64,000 nt of DNA from positions 124,001 to 188,000 of the forward strand of contig JAURVB010014884.1 in the NCBI GenBank assembly GCA_033002965.1, in the 5' to 3' direction. Each line of letters opens with the position of its first letter. The first letter of the stretch is position 1. Positions 37,356 through 50,503 of the stretch are shown piece after piece. Made by a program: the position numbers and the translations under genes. The notes below the pieces were generated by a model. That model worked only from the letters and a program-made list of their open reading frames with translations. It did no database searches and was not told the DNA's origin. The DNA is from Piper betle (Eukaryota > Streptophyta > Magnoliopsida > Piperales > Piperaceae).

Positions 37356-37619
37356 AACCATTTATATCATCGTATATTTGATATTGTGTCCACTGTACCA
37401 TTTTCCTATTATTATTACTTCTCTCTTTGACAAAGCCTCGATCGCCATGATTTTCAATGTGTATAACTAAAAGATAGAACGATTGATTGATCGCATGTTT
37501 CATTATAACTCATTCATTGAATTGAAGTTCAGAAAAGCAGGAAAAGGGCGAAGCCAGTTTTGAATTGCCAACACAATTTACTTGTACAAACGTGATGTAA
37601 GTTGTTTCCACTCATGATG

Positions 37620-40059
37620 TCAGGCCTTGATCTTGTGAGGAGGGCACTGATAGCACTTCGTAAAGAGGCCAAAGGCGTCCACTTGTTGAACGAAGTTAAG
37701 CATACTTGCCCAACCCCCAAAGCCAAATCCCACCACCAACACCCACCCCACCACAAATGCGTTTAGGCAATACATGCCTGCCCATCCTCCCAGAAATGAC
37801 GGTGGTCTCTCCACAGCATTCTGCAGGACAAGGAAAAATAACTTTTCAATATAAGCATTATTAGTACTGAATGCTTATTTATTTATTTTTTCAACAATAT
37901 GTATACATGAAAAATTACTATCTATGTCGACGACCAACCTCTCTTGCCAAAGCAGGAGCAAATGTTATCATATGGGCCAGTGCGGGGATTATGTAAACGG
38001 TGAAGCTGACAAGAAGTGATCCAACGGTGGAGTTGATGGGGCCAAAGAAGGGGAAGATGATGGCCAGAAACCAAATGGGGATCACCACTGGTAGTCTGGC
38101 CACCGCCCTCTTGAACAAACTCTTTGTTTCATGCATCCTTATGAACTTCTCCCACACAAAGTACAGGGGTGTGCACGCGAACCCAAAAGTTATGAACTGC
38201 AAACATATTGCTCAAACTATCATGATTAACATTGACATACGTACGTATTAATGAAAGAATTGATCCGATTGAGTTGTAATGTTTTAGCTTGTCCAATTAA
38301 GAGCAAGCAGGCGTGATCATCGATGGATAGAACCTGATGAATGAGCATCATAATGACGGCCATGTCTCTGAATCCCGACTTTGGCAGCAAAGCGAAGGCA
38401 TTGGAGTGATTGAGTAACATGTCACCGAATGCCCAATACACCGATATTGCAGATGGTAAGGTAAGAGTGAGCACGTAAAGAGTTGCAAACAAGTATATCA
38501 ACTTGAACTTTTGTGGTTTCCACATGGCGTGCATGATTTCTCTGCATGTTTCCAAGGATAGATCTGATCAGACAACTTCACATGTAATAATATTGCACAT
38601 GGAATGTCCATATACTCACTTTCCTATGCATTAATGGATCTTTTCCAGACGACATATTAACTTATTAGCTGTTATCACTCACACTGTCACGGCATGTCCC
38701 CCAAAAGTGTACAGGATATTGGTGGCTCCAGTAAAATATAATACCATCTTGGTTGGTCCAGAGTGTGTCACTCCTTCAACCTAGTGGATGGAAGGGAGTA
38801 TAAGTTGTGCATCATGATTGATCAGGAGGGAAATTTATCATTTTCACCAAAGTTATAAATTGCAACTTAATTTGGTGGGTTAATGCTCTTCTTGTTTAAG
38901 GTGGATCATGAGTTTACCTGCCCATGAAGAAGTGAGGCAATTGCTAGATACCAGGCAGTGTAAGTAGTCATCATAAGCCCTAAGAATGACCAAATTCTGT
39001 AATTGTGGAAGGATGGAATGAAAACAGTAGTAGCACAACAAGCTCCGAAGATGTAAGTCCATGTTCTCTTGTCAAGATTGTCATTGATGTAGTAGATGTT
39101 ACTGCAAATGTTAACTACTAGCAATGTTAAGAAATAAGTTTTAAAACAAATTTTGCATGATGATATCAATTAGATCAGATAATCCTCTCAAAATTAGTTA
39201 CCTGGCGCATGCAATCAGTTGAATTACAGACCCGAAAAGAAGGAAAGTGCAATTGAAAAGCAGGCCTGCGTTTCGCCAATGCTTCCCCAAAAGACCGTCC
39301 AGAACTTCAAACCACTACCATTCACATAAGAAATATTGAAGATTAATACACAAACTCACGTTGGTTAACTGTTTGCAGGCAGCTTTAGATGAATAAACAT
39401 AATATTTAACGTGCTAACTTTTTCTAAACATAGACAAATGTGTGCTTTTGGGTTAGATAAGAACCCATAATTAAATTAAGCTAGCTGAGGCTATCAGCTT
39501 TTTACAAGGCATTGCATTGACATAGTTTTGGTAGAGAACAAACTAATTAAATTACCTGGATGACATGATTTCTGAAATCCACCTTTTCCCTCTCCTTCCT
39601 ATTCCTGTACTCAACATAGAGGACACTTATAAGGTAAGCCGTCCAACTCCCCATCAATCCATAAAACAACTGCAACAGAACCCCTGATAGCATCCCAAGC
39701 TGCGAAAAGGAGTATGGCAGCGTAAGAAGAACTTGAGCCACCTACAATCAAACATCGATCGACAACACCAAAAAAAAAAGAAAAACATTAAGCTCTTCTA
39801 CCAACAAATGATCCAAACTAACAAAACTTAGTTCTCATGTATGTATTTTATGGGCAGATCAAGAAAAATGTGAATGTCCAAAATACGTGGAGAAGAAAAA
39901 TGCCTGGTTCGAAGCACAGCTAAACCATGCATCATAAACAGATCCACCATGCCAAAAGAGTGTAGTCAACTTGCTCTTGGCATTTGGTCTCGCTTCTCCT
40001 TCCTTCTCCATCTCGACATAATTCCTAGCTATCACAGTCTCAACCTTCTCGGAGGCCAT
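37620..40059 (-). CDS. LAX: AUX1/LAX auxin influx carrier
   Basis: Eight exons, in minus order: 40059-39904, 39741-39556, 39314-39202, 39101-38918, 38780-38683, 38541-38334, 38196-37939 and 37820-37620. They sum to 1404 bases and give 467 residues with no frame break. The cytoplasmic N-terminus leads into FWHGGSVYDAWFSCASNQVAQ and LLTLPYSFSQLGMLSG, hallmarks of AUX1/LAX within the amino-acid/auxin permease family. About ten or eleven membrane helices follow, including GHAVTVEIMHAMWKP and the TFGFACTPLYFVWEK helix. It should be a plasma-membrane proton-coupled importer of indole-3-acetic acid. Intron 1 appears to use a GC donor (CAG|GCATTT). Length is slightly below Arabidopsis AUX1 (485 aa), as in LAX members. 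Confidence 0.95.
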
Positions 40060-40126
40060 GGTTGATCAAATCCCTCTGTGCTAAGAAGGGCAGTAACGAC
40101 ACTCCAAGAAGAGCAAACCCAGTTGT

Positions 40127-40133
40127 CTTTATA
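40127..40133 (-). promoter_or_regulatory. Probable TATA box of the LAX gene
   Basis: The minus strand reads CTTTATAAAGAC here, about 70 bases upstream of the LAX ATG at 40059. This implies a short leader of some 40 bases. Confidence 0.5.
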
Positions 40134-40139
40134 AAGAAG

Positions 40140-42286
40140 ACGAATCTCTTCAATTAGCTCACCATTCACAATGTATCATCCTTTCCATCTCTGCTTCGCC
40201 TATCTTTTTCTGTTTGGAAATGGAAATGACGGTAAATCTGGGGTCCGCCTAGCATGCAACGCACGAGCGGGCTGACCCACAAAACGCAGCTTTCTGTAAA
40301 GGAGACCACGAGGTGATTGGAGGGGATGACAGAAGTGGAGAAGAGACCCATTTAAGAAATCAGGAGACAAATGTTTGGTTTGATAAAGGTATGAGTCCTC
40401 AATGGATGGAATCATTGCATTCATGGAGCGACTTGTTGCTATACATGATTAGCGTGCATCTACAACTGGCTTCGGTTCAACTTTAACATTTGTATAACAC
40501 TTCACAGTACTCTAGCAGACTATAAACTAGCTAGGTGCTGATCTTTAATCGAAAAACTAGCTTTAAATATGCATATAAATATTATGTACATGTAATTCTA
40601 TGCATACTACAGGATAGAGATAATGAACATGTGTTGCATTTGATTGCGACTTGGATGGCTCCTAGATGTGGAGGGACATGAGAGGGAAATGGATAACAAG
40701 TGTCTGAAATGAGATGTGATAATTTGCATTGAGCTTGACCTGAGCTGTGGCCTGGTGGGTCAGAAATAAAACACTTAGCCGATCATATGTGGGTGTCCTT
40801 ATCTGAAGCTGGCTGATGTCTCAAGTGTTACAAATGAAATGGGTGGGGAAATTTTTCAGTAAGTTACACTGTGCTAAGCTACAAATTCTCAAGAGCTTTG
40901 GCATCCAAGTTTTTATAGGGAGTACTAAACTACTAGTAGTTCACAAATGATCATATAACAGGACTTGGACAACACAACAATTGTCCCGGTACTTTTCACT
41001 GTAATCTCAAAAGCGTTTTTTTTTTGGTTAATAAAAGTTCCGAAGAAGCACCGGTGATCAAGACTCATCAAATTTATTTGCCAGTTCATATACATGAGTC
41101 CACGTATCACGTCTGATAACATTATTATTGGTTTACCATTTGGAAGGACCACCCACCAAGGGAAAGCAGGACTTTTCTCGTTGCTTTGCTTTGATACGGT
41201 CCTTCGTATATAATGCGTGTGCCGAGGTACGAGAAGTCACATTCTGAAAGTAGGCGGTGAGGGGGCACATGGCTGCAGAAGAAAAAGGGAAGAAAGGAGT
41301 TTCAAGCTCTTGGTTGGTTCACATCAGGGAGCTGAAATTGAGAAGTTATGAATAATCATGACAAAGTTCATTGTATAATATCTCCAAAGATATGATGAGA
41401 GAGCATATACAGATTGATTCCAGGACCATCTACGATTTGAAGTAGCTACAATGTCGACGAACGATATTGAGGGAGACGTTTTGAAATAACAAGAGGCCGC
41501 TAGGTAGCTGCAAATATTGCTGCAAGCACACAGTACTAAGGAGTAACAAGAATGTTTGATGAAGTTGATGCATAAGTTTGATTCATATTTGTTGGAGAAT
41601 CGACTCTTTGTTGTTCATGTGAAGTAGTCTTCGCTAAGTACAAGTTGACGAATAGTATCCCGAAGGAAACGATCATTCACCTAGACCAGCCGAGCAGGAA
41701 ATATTTCCCTACTCGAAAGCCCAAAATCTTGTAACTCAATGAGCTTACCATGTGAAATGAACTGTTTAGCATGAACATTATTTCCCTCACAGTTGATACA
41801 GGTTTGCGTTGTTTCTTTTCTGATCTTAGTCCCTATAACCGTCATGAATTCCGAGTGTTGTAAGCCCTTTAAATGGCTAGTCATGTTCGGATAGGTTCAA
41901 AGTCTGCAGAACTTCAACGGCGATAGTAGTATAAGCCCCTTTAATTTCAATTAATATTAGCATGTATTTCATCACAATAGTTCTCAAGATTAACACAGCA
42001 AGGTGGGCATCTGCGTGCAAGCCAAACTGTTTCCCAATTGCTAGCTCAGAAGCAATGGCGGCCCCAAAGATATAGCTAATACTGTGAAAGCCGGGTGTCT
42101 TCTACAACTAGAAGGTAGCTCCTTTTGTTCATATTGTCATACAGCTTATCGATTCTTGGACTAAGCCAGCACGTATTCTCGCCTCTCTTCCCGTATTATA
42201 CTTCACTTGCTGTCATCATCGCATTGTATATATGCCAACTCTTGGTTATCCCACTATGGTTCTTCATAATCCCAAGCAAACCATTG
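40140..42286. other. LAX upstream region, no gene seen
   Basis: Over 2 kb of AT-rich DNA without a recognisable frame. It should contain the distal LAX promoter on the left and, near 42100-42286, the decayed promoter of the thaumatin-like remnant. Confidence 0.55.
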
Positions 42287-42834
42287 ATGGCTCTTCATCA
42301 CCAGGGTGTTCACCCGCACTTATTCATCTTCTTACTTGTTTTGTATGCATCAGGTAAATTCTCATAATCTTCAAAAAATTGTTACCGAGCCGGTTGTCAA
42401 TTTACTTGGATCCAACCAGCTAGTAACTACAAGCAAAAATATTAATATCTCTACTAAACGGAATGCATCCTAACTGCATGCATGAAATGCTGCGAAATGT
42501 GTGTAGAAACGAAGCAATCAGAATCAGCCAGGGTTTTCACCATCATCAATGCTTGCAAAGAGACAATCTGGCCGGCCACCTTCCCGAGCCAACTTTATGA
42601 CGGGGATGGCTTCCCTCCCAATCCAGGTCAGTCCGTTGTCTTCAAACTACGGGATTCATCCATCATACATCATACATCTAATTAATTGGTTGGCCCATTC
42701 AGGAAGAAGTCAGTTTGCACATACCATGACAAGAACCTTAGATGCAATGGAGTCGGAGAACTCAAGCCCATGACTTTGAGATCCATGGCAATGACGGCCA
42801 TAACAATTTTTATCAAACTATGGCTCTTATAATC
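42287..42834 (+). pseudogene. Thaumatin-like protein (PR-5 family) remnant
   Basis: Exon 1 at 42287-42353 encodes a signal peptide (MALHHQGVHPHLFIFLLV) and ends at a GT donor. Exon 2 starts at 42528 and gives ARVFTIINACKETIWPA followed by FPPNPGQSVVFKL, the conserved N-terminus of thaumatin-like proteins. The next section, which should hold the REDDD-cleft residues and several cysteines, is absent. A short downstream match (LRCNGVGELKP, then in another frame FEIHGNDGHNNFY) resembles the CNG.G and DFYDVSLVDG segments. Deletion, frameshift and the missing C-terminal half show that it is dead. An intact member would be a roughly 220-aa apoplastic defence protein. Confidence 0.75.
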
Positions 42835-43309
42835 ATATGCATATGTCCAATCCAAACAATAGTACAATAGTATGTTGAAATATATCACAGAAATTCAGAA
42901 AGAATTACACAAACAAAACATGAACATTCTATTGAACTCAAAGATATTAAAAAAGTTTTTTCAACACCCCTCATTGACATTCAACATGATATAGTATCAG
43001 CTCGTATAACACCTTCACACAAAACCGGCTTTGGAAAAAATAAAATTGTGATTTAAACAAATCAGCAAAACAGATAAGCATGTCCCAACATACTGACACT
43101 CAAGAGTCAAGACAGTACTTGTATTTCATCAAAACTAGGCTATCCATGTAATGTTACTGAACGCAATTGAACTTACTATTTTCAAGCTATAACATTTGAA
43201 CATGGCTATTTTTTATAAGCAATATTGCAATACAGAAGAACAATCTGTATCTGTACAAAACAAACCTGTGCACAAAATTGTATTCACCAAAGGCCAATAT
43301 ATAATAACT
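42835..43309. other. Short spacer
   Basis: Nothing recognisable. The right part should be 3' untranslated sequence of the DUF639 gene on the minus strand. Confidence 0.6.
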
Positions 43310-46300
43310 CTAAGATTTGTGATCCTTACCATTGTGTATTGTAGTTGGTGGACCAATTTGTTTGCTATAATTTTCTGTAACTTGTTTACCATCATCAAAG
43401 GGAAGTACTGCCACCGGAGCTGCAGGCACAGTGGCCCAGTGCTCCCTAAGAAAGTTCGTAAATTTATGAACCATTTCTCTTCGAAATTCAAGCTCCCTTG
43501 TAAAGAGGTCAAGAATACAAAAGGCTAAGATATATCTGAAAGGAACTAAGAGCAGAGAGCTGGCTGCACAGAACAACACTATAGCAACCTCGCCAGTGAT
43601 CTGCAAACTATGGAAAGGAAACCACTTAATTTAGACCATCCCACAAACAAATATCAAGTTATCTGACAGGAACTCATGTAAGATTGACGAGAAAATAATG
43701 GACTAGAGATGACTATAGAAGTCACATCGCTAAGACAAGAAGCACGCAAAATATTGTTTGTGAAATAAAGGTATGACCACTATGGAAACCGTTACAACTG
43801 GAGAAATAGCACCATCTTTAGCTCACTAACGTATTCTATAAAACACAATAAGAGGGGAAAGGAACTGTTCAATAGATGCATTGCTCTGGGAAAAAAGTTA
43901 CCACGTAGTGGTTTGACACTTTAAAACACAGTTGTCACACATGTATGAGAAGTCATTTCCCTTAGCAAAGTAGTTTTAATTGGCACGTTGGAATCAAATT
44001 GATCCTGCAAAAGAAACAAATTTAAGTGCCAGGTATCAAAATGAAAGCATCAGACTACCAACTTATCTTTCACATCGTACTAATCATAACCTATGTTGCA
44101 ACTCGTACCTGAGCTTGCCCAGCGAGCACAAGAGTTCGTACTTTTAGGAGAGCAATATTAACATTCTGTAAATAATTTTCCACATCAGCCATTGCTTCTT
44201 TCAATGCTACAATTTTCTGGAGTGTTCGAAGGAGGCTGATCTCTGATGGTAACTGTAGCAAAGAATCTCCCGAAACGACCATGTTCTTTAAGCGCCTTCA
44301 ATAACATAGCAACAGCAGTACCGATCAATGTCATGGGTAGAATGTATGATAACAAATTTCTGAGAAAATTAAATGGAATTTAGTAAGCAGGCATCTATAG
44401 GCATCAGTCTGCTTTCAATGATTGATGTAGGCCAGAAAGTGCTACTATTCGGGTTTATTTGATTAGTCTTTCATATATTAGTTGGTTTTATAGTTGTTTG
44501 GGAGTTATTTGCATTTTTAGGGATTTTTTCAAATCGTTGATAATAACTTTTACCTGAAAATGATCGTATAAGCAAACACAAGAAATGAGACTGTCAAGTG
44601 TGGCTCCTCCCAATGCCTAAGTTTCTCAAAATTTTTATACATGACAGCACAAGGTAGCATAAGTTCCTGAACATAAGAAAATTGAGGTTAAAATCAATAA
44701 AGTCACTTTTCATTATCCTGATAGGATAATTATTTTGCACAAAATATCATTCTTTGGAGCCACAGGTTCAAACAAAGAGACATACGAAAGGATTATCTCC
44801 CTTCTATAACAAATAGAAAGATAATACGTAAACACCTCTTCATTAACAAAAAAATTTAACCAATTCAATGAGAATATGTTTTAGTGAAAACAAACCTTAA
44901 ATAGGCCAATGTTGCTCAGAATCCCTTTGATCATGGCAGCATCTATGGTTGCTTGGGAACTTTCCACTATCTGACTTCTCTCTTTAAATGTTTGTGCAGC
45001 CCTTTCTACAAGGCTTTTATCTCCAACCACAAAATTCTTCCCTAAAACTACTCCTTGCCTCACAAAATAACTCTTCCAAAAAGCAACTGATTCGCTAGAA
45101 CCACAAGATGATGATTTCATCCATCGACGCAAATAGACACTTCCATCTACATCAATCACATGCATATTATAAGACCCTGAAATGCTTTTAGAAGTGATTC
45201 CTTCCAATGCTTGCTTCTTAATCAAAGGCCCTCCCCACAAATTTACAGCTAAAGTTTGACAAACAACATGTCCATAAGGTGGTTTCTAAGGTAGGTAAAC
45301 TGCACAAGTTTAGATGGGTCTTCAGTTATTTTTTCCATGTACTGAAGAGTTTGTAGCCTTGCAATACTGTTTGATGCACTTGTCACAGTTTGTCTTTTAC
45401 CTTTATGTGCACCATATACGCGGTATAATGATGGATCACGATCTTGGGGGGACATATTCACGTATAAACTCGTATAAACATATAACCTCACTACTGAAGG
45501 CATGCCAAACGTCACATCTCATTTCACGACCAAATTTACAAACTCGAGCACACATGTCTCTGACCTGTTCACAAAGAAATTAAATTTGTTTCATTCATTG
45601 CATTGCATTGATGAAAAACTACATCAAGTGTTTGTACCATATAATAGATAACTGGATCATTTAACTTCCTGAAGCTACATCAAGTATTCATGGGGAAACC
45701 AATACAAATATTTTTTGAAAACACGTGAGACCTAACATGATCATGGTACATAAAAATCAAAAGAAACACGAAAAACTACCTCGAACCTGATGTCACAGCT
45801 AATGCAAAATCGAAGAAAGTATATCCCATAGGCCCAACCTTTGTTTTTTTAACCTGTGAGCCAGGCACTGTAAGGTCCAATCTTATGGTTTCTTTCTTGC
45901 TAGTCAGGCTGATAGGCTGCCATTATTTATAAAGTCAAAAACAATGGAAAGAGTGAATAGTACATCAGCCAGAAACAGAAACACATATGCATAATTTTTA
46001 TTGATATAATAAATCACTGAAAGTATAAGAGTGCCATTAGCCTACATCTAGAAAATAGTCTTGCAATAGGCATTTTAATAACAATTTCACGTCCATAGTC
46101 ACTGGCAAAGAGCGGCTAAAAACATTATGACTTCCTGTGGGCTGATATGGTTGCCAAAGAAAACATATGACTTTGACCTAAAAAAGCTGTAACTGTATCT
46201 CATGACGAAACATCAGCTAGACGACAGACTGCATATTACATTGGAAAAATGTCAACATTTGCACTTCATGATGTTTGGCAAGATGAGTTAAAATCCTTTT

Positions 46301-48566
46301 TTATGAGGTGAGTGAATTTCTAATTAAACAATTGAAATAAACTAATTTCATGCAGAATTTTTACAATATCTATGTTCAAATAGGGACTCATACAATATAA
46401 TTAAGTTCCATACAAACAAAAACTACCTCAAAATAGAGAGCTTTATCAATCAACGTAAGATTCCCAGGCCACCCAATATTTTTCTCCCATTTCAAAACTG
46501 CGCTTTCTGCTTGAACCAATACATAAAATTTGTTCTCCACATAAATGAAGTTTCTTTTCAAACCGCGACTTTCTCCCTTCATGAATCCTAAATAAAAGAA
46601 CCTCATAAAAGTTGGCAACTTGCATAGGAGCATTTTGGGGACAAATTTACTTAGCTATCACTTTAACCCCTCATTGAGGTTTTCATTAAGCTGTCATATC
46701 TGAACAGAGACTGATATTGGTGTATCATGCCAGATAATAAAGGATTAAGGACAAAATATACTCACTTTAGAAGTGCAGTCACATACATAATCCACAGGCT
46801 CATAGACATCTCCTTTTCCTCTCATATAAGTGATTTATATAGGTTATGAGCAGTAGATCTATCAGCTACAGCAGCAACAGCCAGAGCAATGCGTATAAAA
46901 GCCTCTTTGCTGACAAGTTCACTCTTCAACATCCAAAAAGGATAGTCCACTTCAGATAATACCGTTCATATACCCATAAGGTGTAATAGATAATACCCCT
47001 AATGTTTTTAACACATGATCCTAGCATAAACAGCAAATGTGTATGAGCTTATAGTTATCTGATAGGCATACATGAAACATGTAGTAATGTGAATATGCCT
47101 TTTAGAAGTAACAGGAAAAGAACCATGTCCCATAGATACTGATAAAACGGGCATTGGCTACTTTAAGTCACTTGATGAAGTATATAAATCATTAATCAGC
47201 ATGTCTATTTAAAAGCCACAAAGTAGTTGAGCCACACTATGAAAATGGCACAACAACATCATTTTCTACTTTTAGAGTTAACCAATTACCAAAAAGAAAA
47301 ATACTTTTGCAGATATATACAACAATAAAGAACTGTTGCCTTCAGCTTGAAGGCTGAACAGAACTAATATTCAAATTACCTGAAAATAACTGCCATTTTC
47401 ATCTCTTGACAAGCAAGCATTGTAACAAATATAAGTCGCTGAAAGGCAGCCTCCTGTAGAGAATAGCTGTATTGTACATAAATAAGTCGGAAGGAAATTC
47501 ATCTTATTCTTCTTTCCATACACTTACTATTTAAGAATAATGTGCGTGAAGCAATTTTGACATCCTTGTGCTGAAATATCATGGTTATTATCAGGTATCA
47601 AACAGAATAAGCAGAGTTCTGTACCCATGAAAGACAAATAGTAGCCAGCAATAAAACTAGAAAAATACTAAAACCCGTTCCACAAACCTTCAAACTAGGA
47701 TGGATATCTGAAATATCTCTTGACAAGTACCTAAAACAACAATATTCCACCAAGTTTCGAGCATTGTTCTGAACAGTGCCAGCTTCCGGAGCTTCAAATA
47801 TCTTCTGCATTTTCTTACCAGTTAATCCATTCAACCTGGGGCACCAATCACAAAGAAGTTTACTCACTCAAGTCAATTTTCAAGCTCATGATAATTCACT
47901 GAAGAAACCAAATAACGTGAACTAAATCAAAACAATCTTCATGGTAATGAATGTACAATTTTTTACGAAATTAATACCCACTGTCATAAATACAAGTCTC
48001 CCACCATAATTCTTCTCATGAACTAAAATAATGACAATTTTTTCAAATACGAGTTGCAAGTACATTAAGATTAACTAATCGTAAAAGGATCGAAGCAACT
48101 CAATAGATTTAAAATAATTAAATCACAAGCTGAATTGCTCAATAGAAACAATGGCAGCTAAGGATAAATTCCCACCAAGCGTAGCACTATCAAAAGTTCG
48201 GTCCACCATTAACATATCTTCAAAAAAATTAAACAAAAACCTACATGAGAAGATGACGAGGTGGAAGGAAGAAGAAAATTCAAAAAAATGGAACCTGGAT
48301 CGAAGTCGTTGAGCCTCCATCGATTGCCGAAGGAGCTGCTGGAAGCTCTGAATCGGAGGCGACGGGATTAGGGAGGAAGGAGGAAGTCGGGAGGAGGCAC
48401 ATGGTCGGTCCGGAGCCGCCGGAATCACCGCTGTGCCGCCGGCGGATGGCGCACATACGCCGATTGTGGCCAAAGGGGGACAAACGAAGAGTCGACGTGG
48501 GAAACGGCGAAGGTTCGCGGGAAAAAGAAGAAGGCCTGGCGCCGGGGTGGGGAGTGCGGGGCCCAC
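43310..48566 (-). pseudogene. DUF639-family gene (At1g71240-like), broken by several lesions
   Basis: Ten exons can be traced in minus order: about 48566-48295, 47835-47688, 47453-47380, 46923-46766, 46587-46427, 45916-45780, 45564-44896, 44666-44554, 44359-44109 and 43600-43310. Recognisable family text includes RLNGLTGKKMQKI, NLVEYCCFRYLSRD, ATIDAAMIKGI, HWEEPHLTVSFLVFAYTI and DLFTRELEFRREMVHKF. Predicted membrane helices lie near the C-terminus. DUF639 proteins are plant-specific, about 700-800 aa, and of unknown function. Lesions: one base lost at 47410, an in-frame TGA at 46822-46824, indels near 46503, 45530, 45446-45451, 45280 and 44220. All splice sites remain GT-AG. The start is unclear because two frames compete in the GC-rich first exon. 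Either a recent pseudogene or a poorly assembled functional gene. Confidence 0.85.
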
Positions 48567-49113
48567 TCTTCATTGCACGTGGATTTTGTGTAGATTATAT
48601 ATGAGGAGTACATATAAATTAGGCTACAATAATTTAATATTTTAAATATAAATTTAATTAATTTTAAATATAAATTTTAATTAATTTTAAATAAAATATA
48701 ATGACTTATATTTTTTTGTTGTATTTTATTTCAAGAAATTAGGATTAATCTCTGTAATTAAAAGTTAAAGTTTAAAAGTAATTTTGTTTGAATCCCTCCA
48801 TAATAGAGGTATTATTATTATCCTTCCATAATACAGATATTAATTTTTTTTATAGTGAGTTAAGAAAATTGAAATTAATCAAATTTGAACCAGTAAACCT
48901 TCATAATATGAGGTATTTTTATCTTTTTTATGTTTATTATATTTTAATTAATTAAATCTCTTAATTTTAATTACATGCTAATATTGGATTCTCATTTTAT
49001 TAATATATAATATTGAGGTGAATATATTCACCTCAATAGATATACATACTACTGTTTCTTTAGTTGCATATTATTATTATTATTATTAGGCAAGATGCCA
49101 CACACTCACACAT

Positions 49114-49144
<31 letters not shown>

Positions 49145-50503
49145 TGAAAATAGACCCTAATTTAATGGTTAACTCTTATTGAATAATAAGATACACTAAT
49201 ATAATAATTTGATATCTAAGAGATAAATTTTAATTTTAAAAATATAATTTAATTAATTGAGGATGTAAACTATAATAATTTAACTAATTTTTTATTTTGT
49301 TGTATTTTTTTAATTACATCTTCTACTTTTCATTAAAGAGCTATTTTTAATTCTTCTTTTATTAATAAAAGGCGTACATCATGATAACATGAACATTAGA
49401 CATATATCAATGTCCTAATAAAACAAGTCTTGTTTATGTCTACTTGTAAATGTTTTTTATTCCCAAAGCATCTAGCTAATTGTAAATATTGAAGCATTGT
49501 GAGCTTTATTTTTGACATCTTGTTTTTGATAATTTACTTCAGATTTTTTTATTATAGTAGGTTAGCAATTAAGTACATTATACCTGTAACTAACTTATTG
49601 GTTCATTATGATCGCATTATATATACCTTCTTGTTTAAAAATTGGTAGATTGATCTATATGTACCTATAGATTCATCATTTTAACAAAAATGTGAATGTG
49701 AAGAATAAAGCTAGCTAGGGGTAAAATTGATGCTAAATTATTAAGAGGAAGATAAATAATGTTATAATTAAGGTCTACCTGAGTGAGCTCCCTGCTAAGA
49801 TCAAATGGATTAAATAGATCGCTCGTGCAGCGCTTAATTTGGTAAGCTCAAGTTTTGGATGGAGCTAGATATCTTTTGGCCTTAGCTTTGTACCAATACA
49901 TAAATTGATTAACGTACTAATTATGAGTTATGCGTATGATCAATTTTCCATCGACCACTCAACTGATATAATAAATCTCGCAATGCCAAACCTTGGTTTA
50001 GAAATGGCTAATGTATATGTAAATGGACAGAGACAAGTACTGGGTTAATTTTGTATTATCTTAATTGAATGCCCATTTGTTAATTATGTTTCCTGTTCAC
50101 AAGTAATTAAAGAGCTTTAAATCGATGAGTGTTGAAGGAGAAGATCGATCCCTCTGCGGGTAGAAAGCTTTCCGGCGATAATACGAGGAAACTAATTCTA
50201 TATAACATTTAAAAAAAATTCTATATGAGGAAACTACTTCTCATGCATATATACAAGGAAAAGGGTCATGCATGCAAGATGTGCAACATGAAAGGTATGA
50301 CGACGTCATACAGAATACATATATATATTATCGTCGATTAATTCTATGCCTGCATTATTAATGTTTTTATTATTATCGACCACTCCGCACACTTGGTCAT
50401 AGTAATCTCCCCTTGGCCTTTGCCATAGTAAACTTAATATTATACATCTTCATTGATTATAACTCCTTCCCCTCTTATCCAACTCCTAATTTATTCATGG
50501 CAA
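48567..50503. other. AT-rich intergenic region
   Basis: Mostly AT-rich simple DNA with a (TA)n tract at 49118-49144. No gene is seen. The left edge is the promoter of the DUF639 gene. Confidence 0.6.
49118..49144. repeat. (TA)n microsatellite
   Basis: A TA tract of about 27 bp within AT-rich intergenic DNA. Confidence 0.85.

Noticed and set aside
47520..47572. A possible small exon between DUF639 exons 2 and 3
   Set aside because: The flanking exons join cleanly in the family (HPSLK to E.AFQRL) without it.
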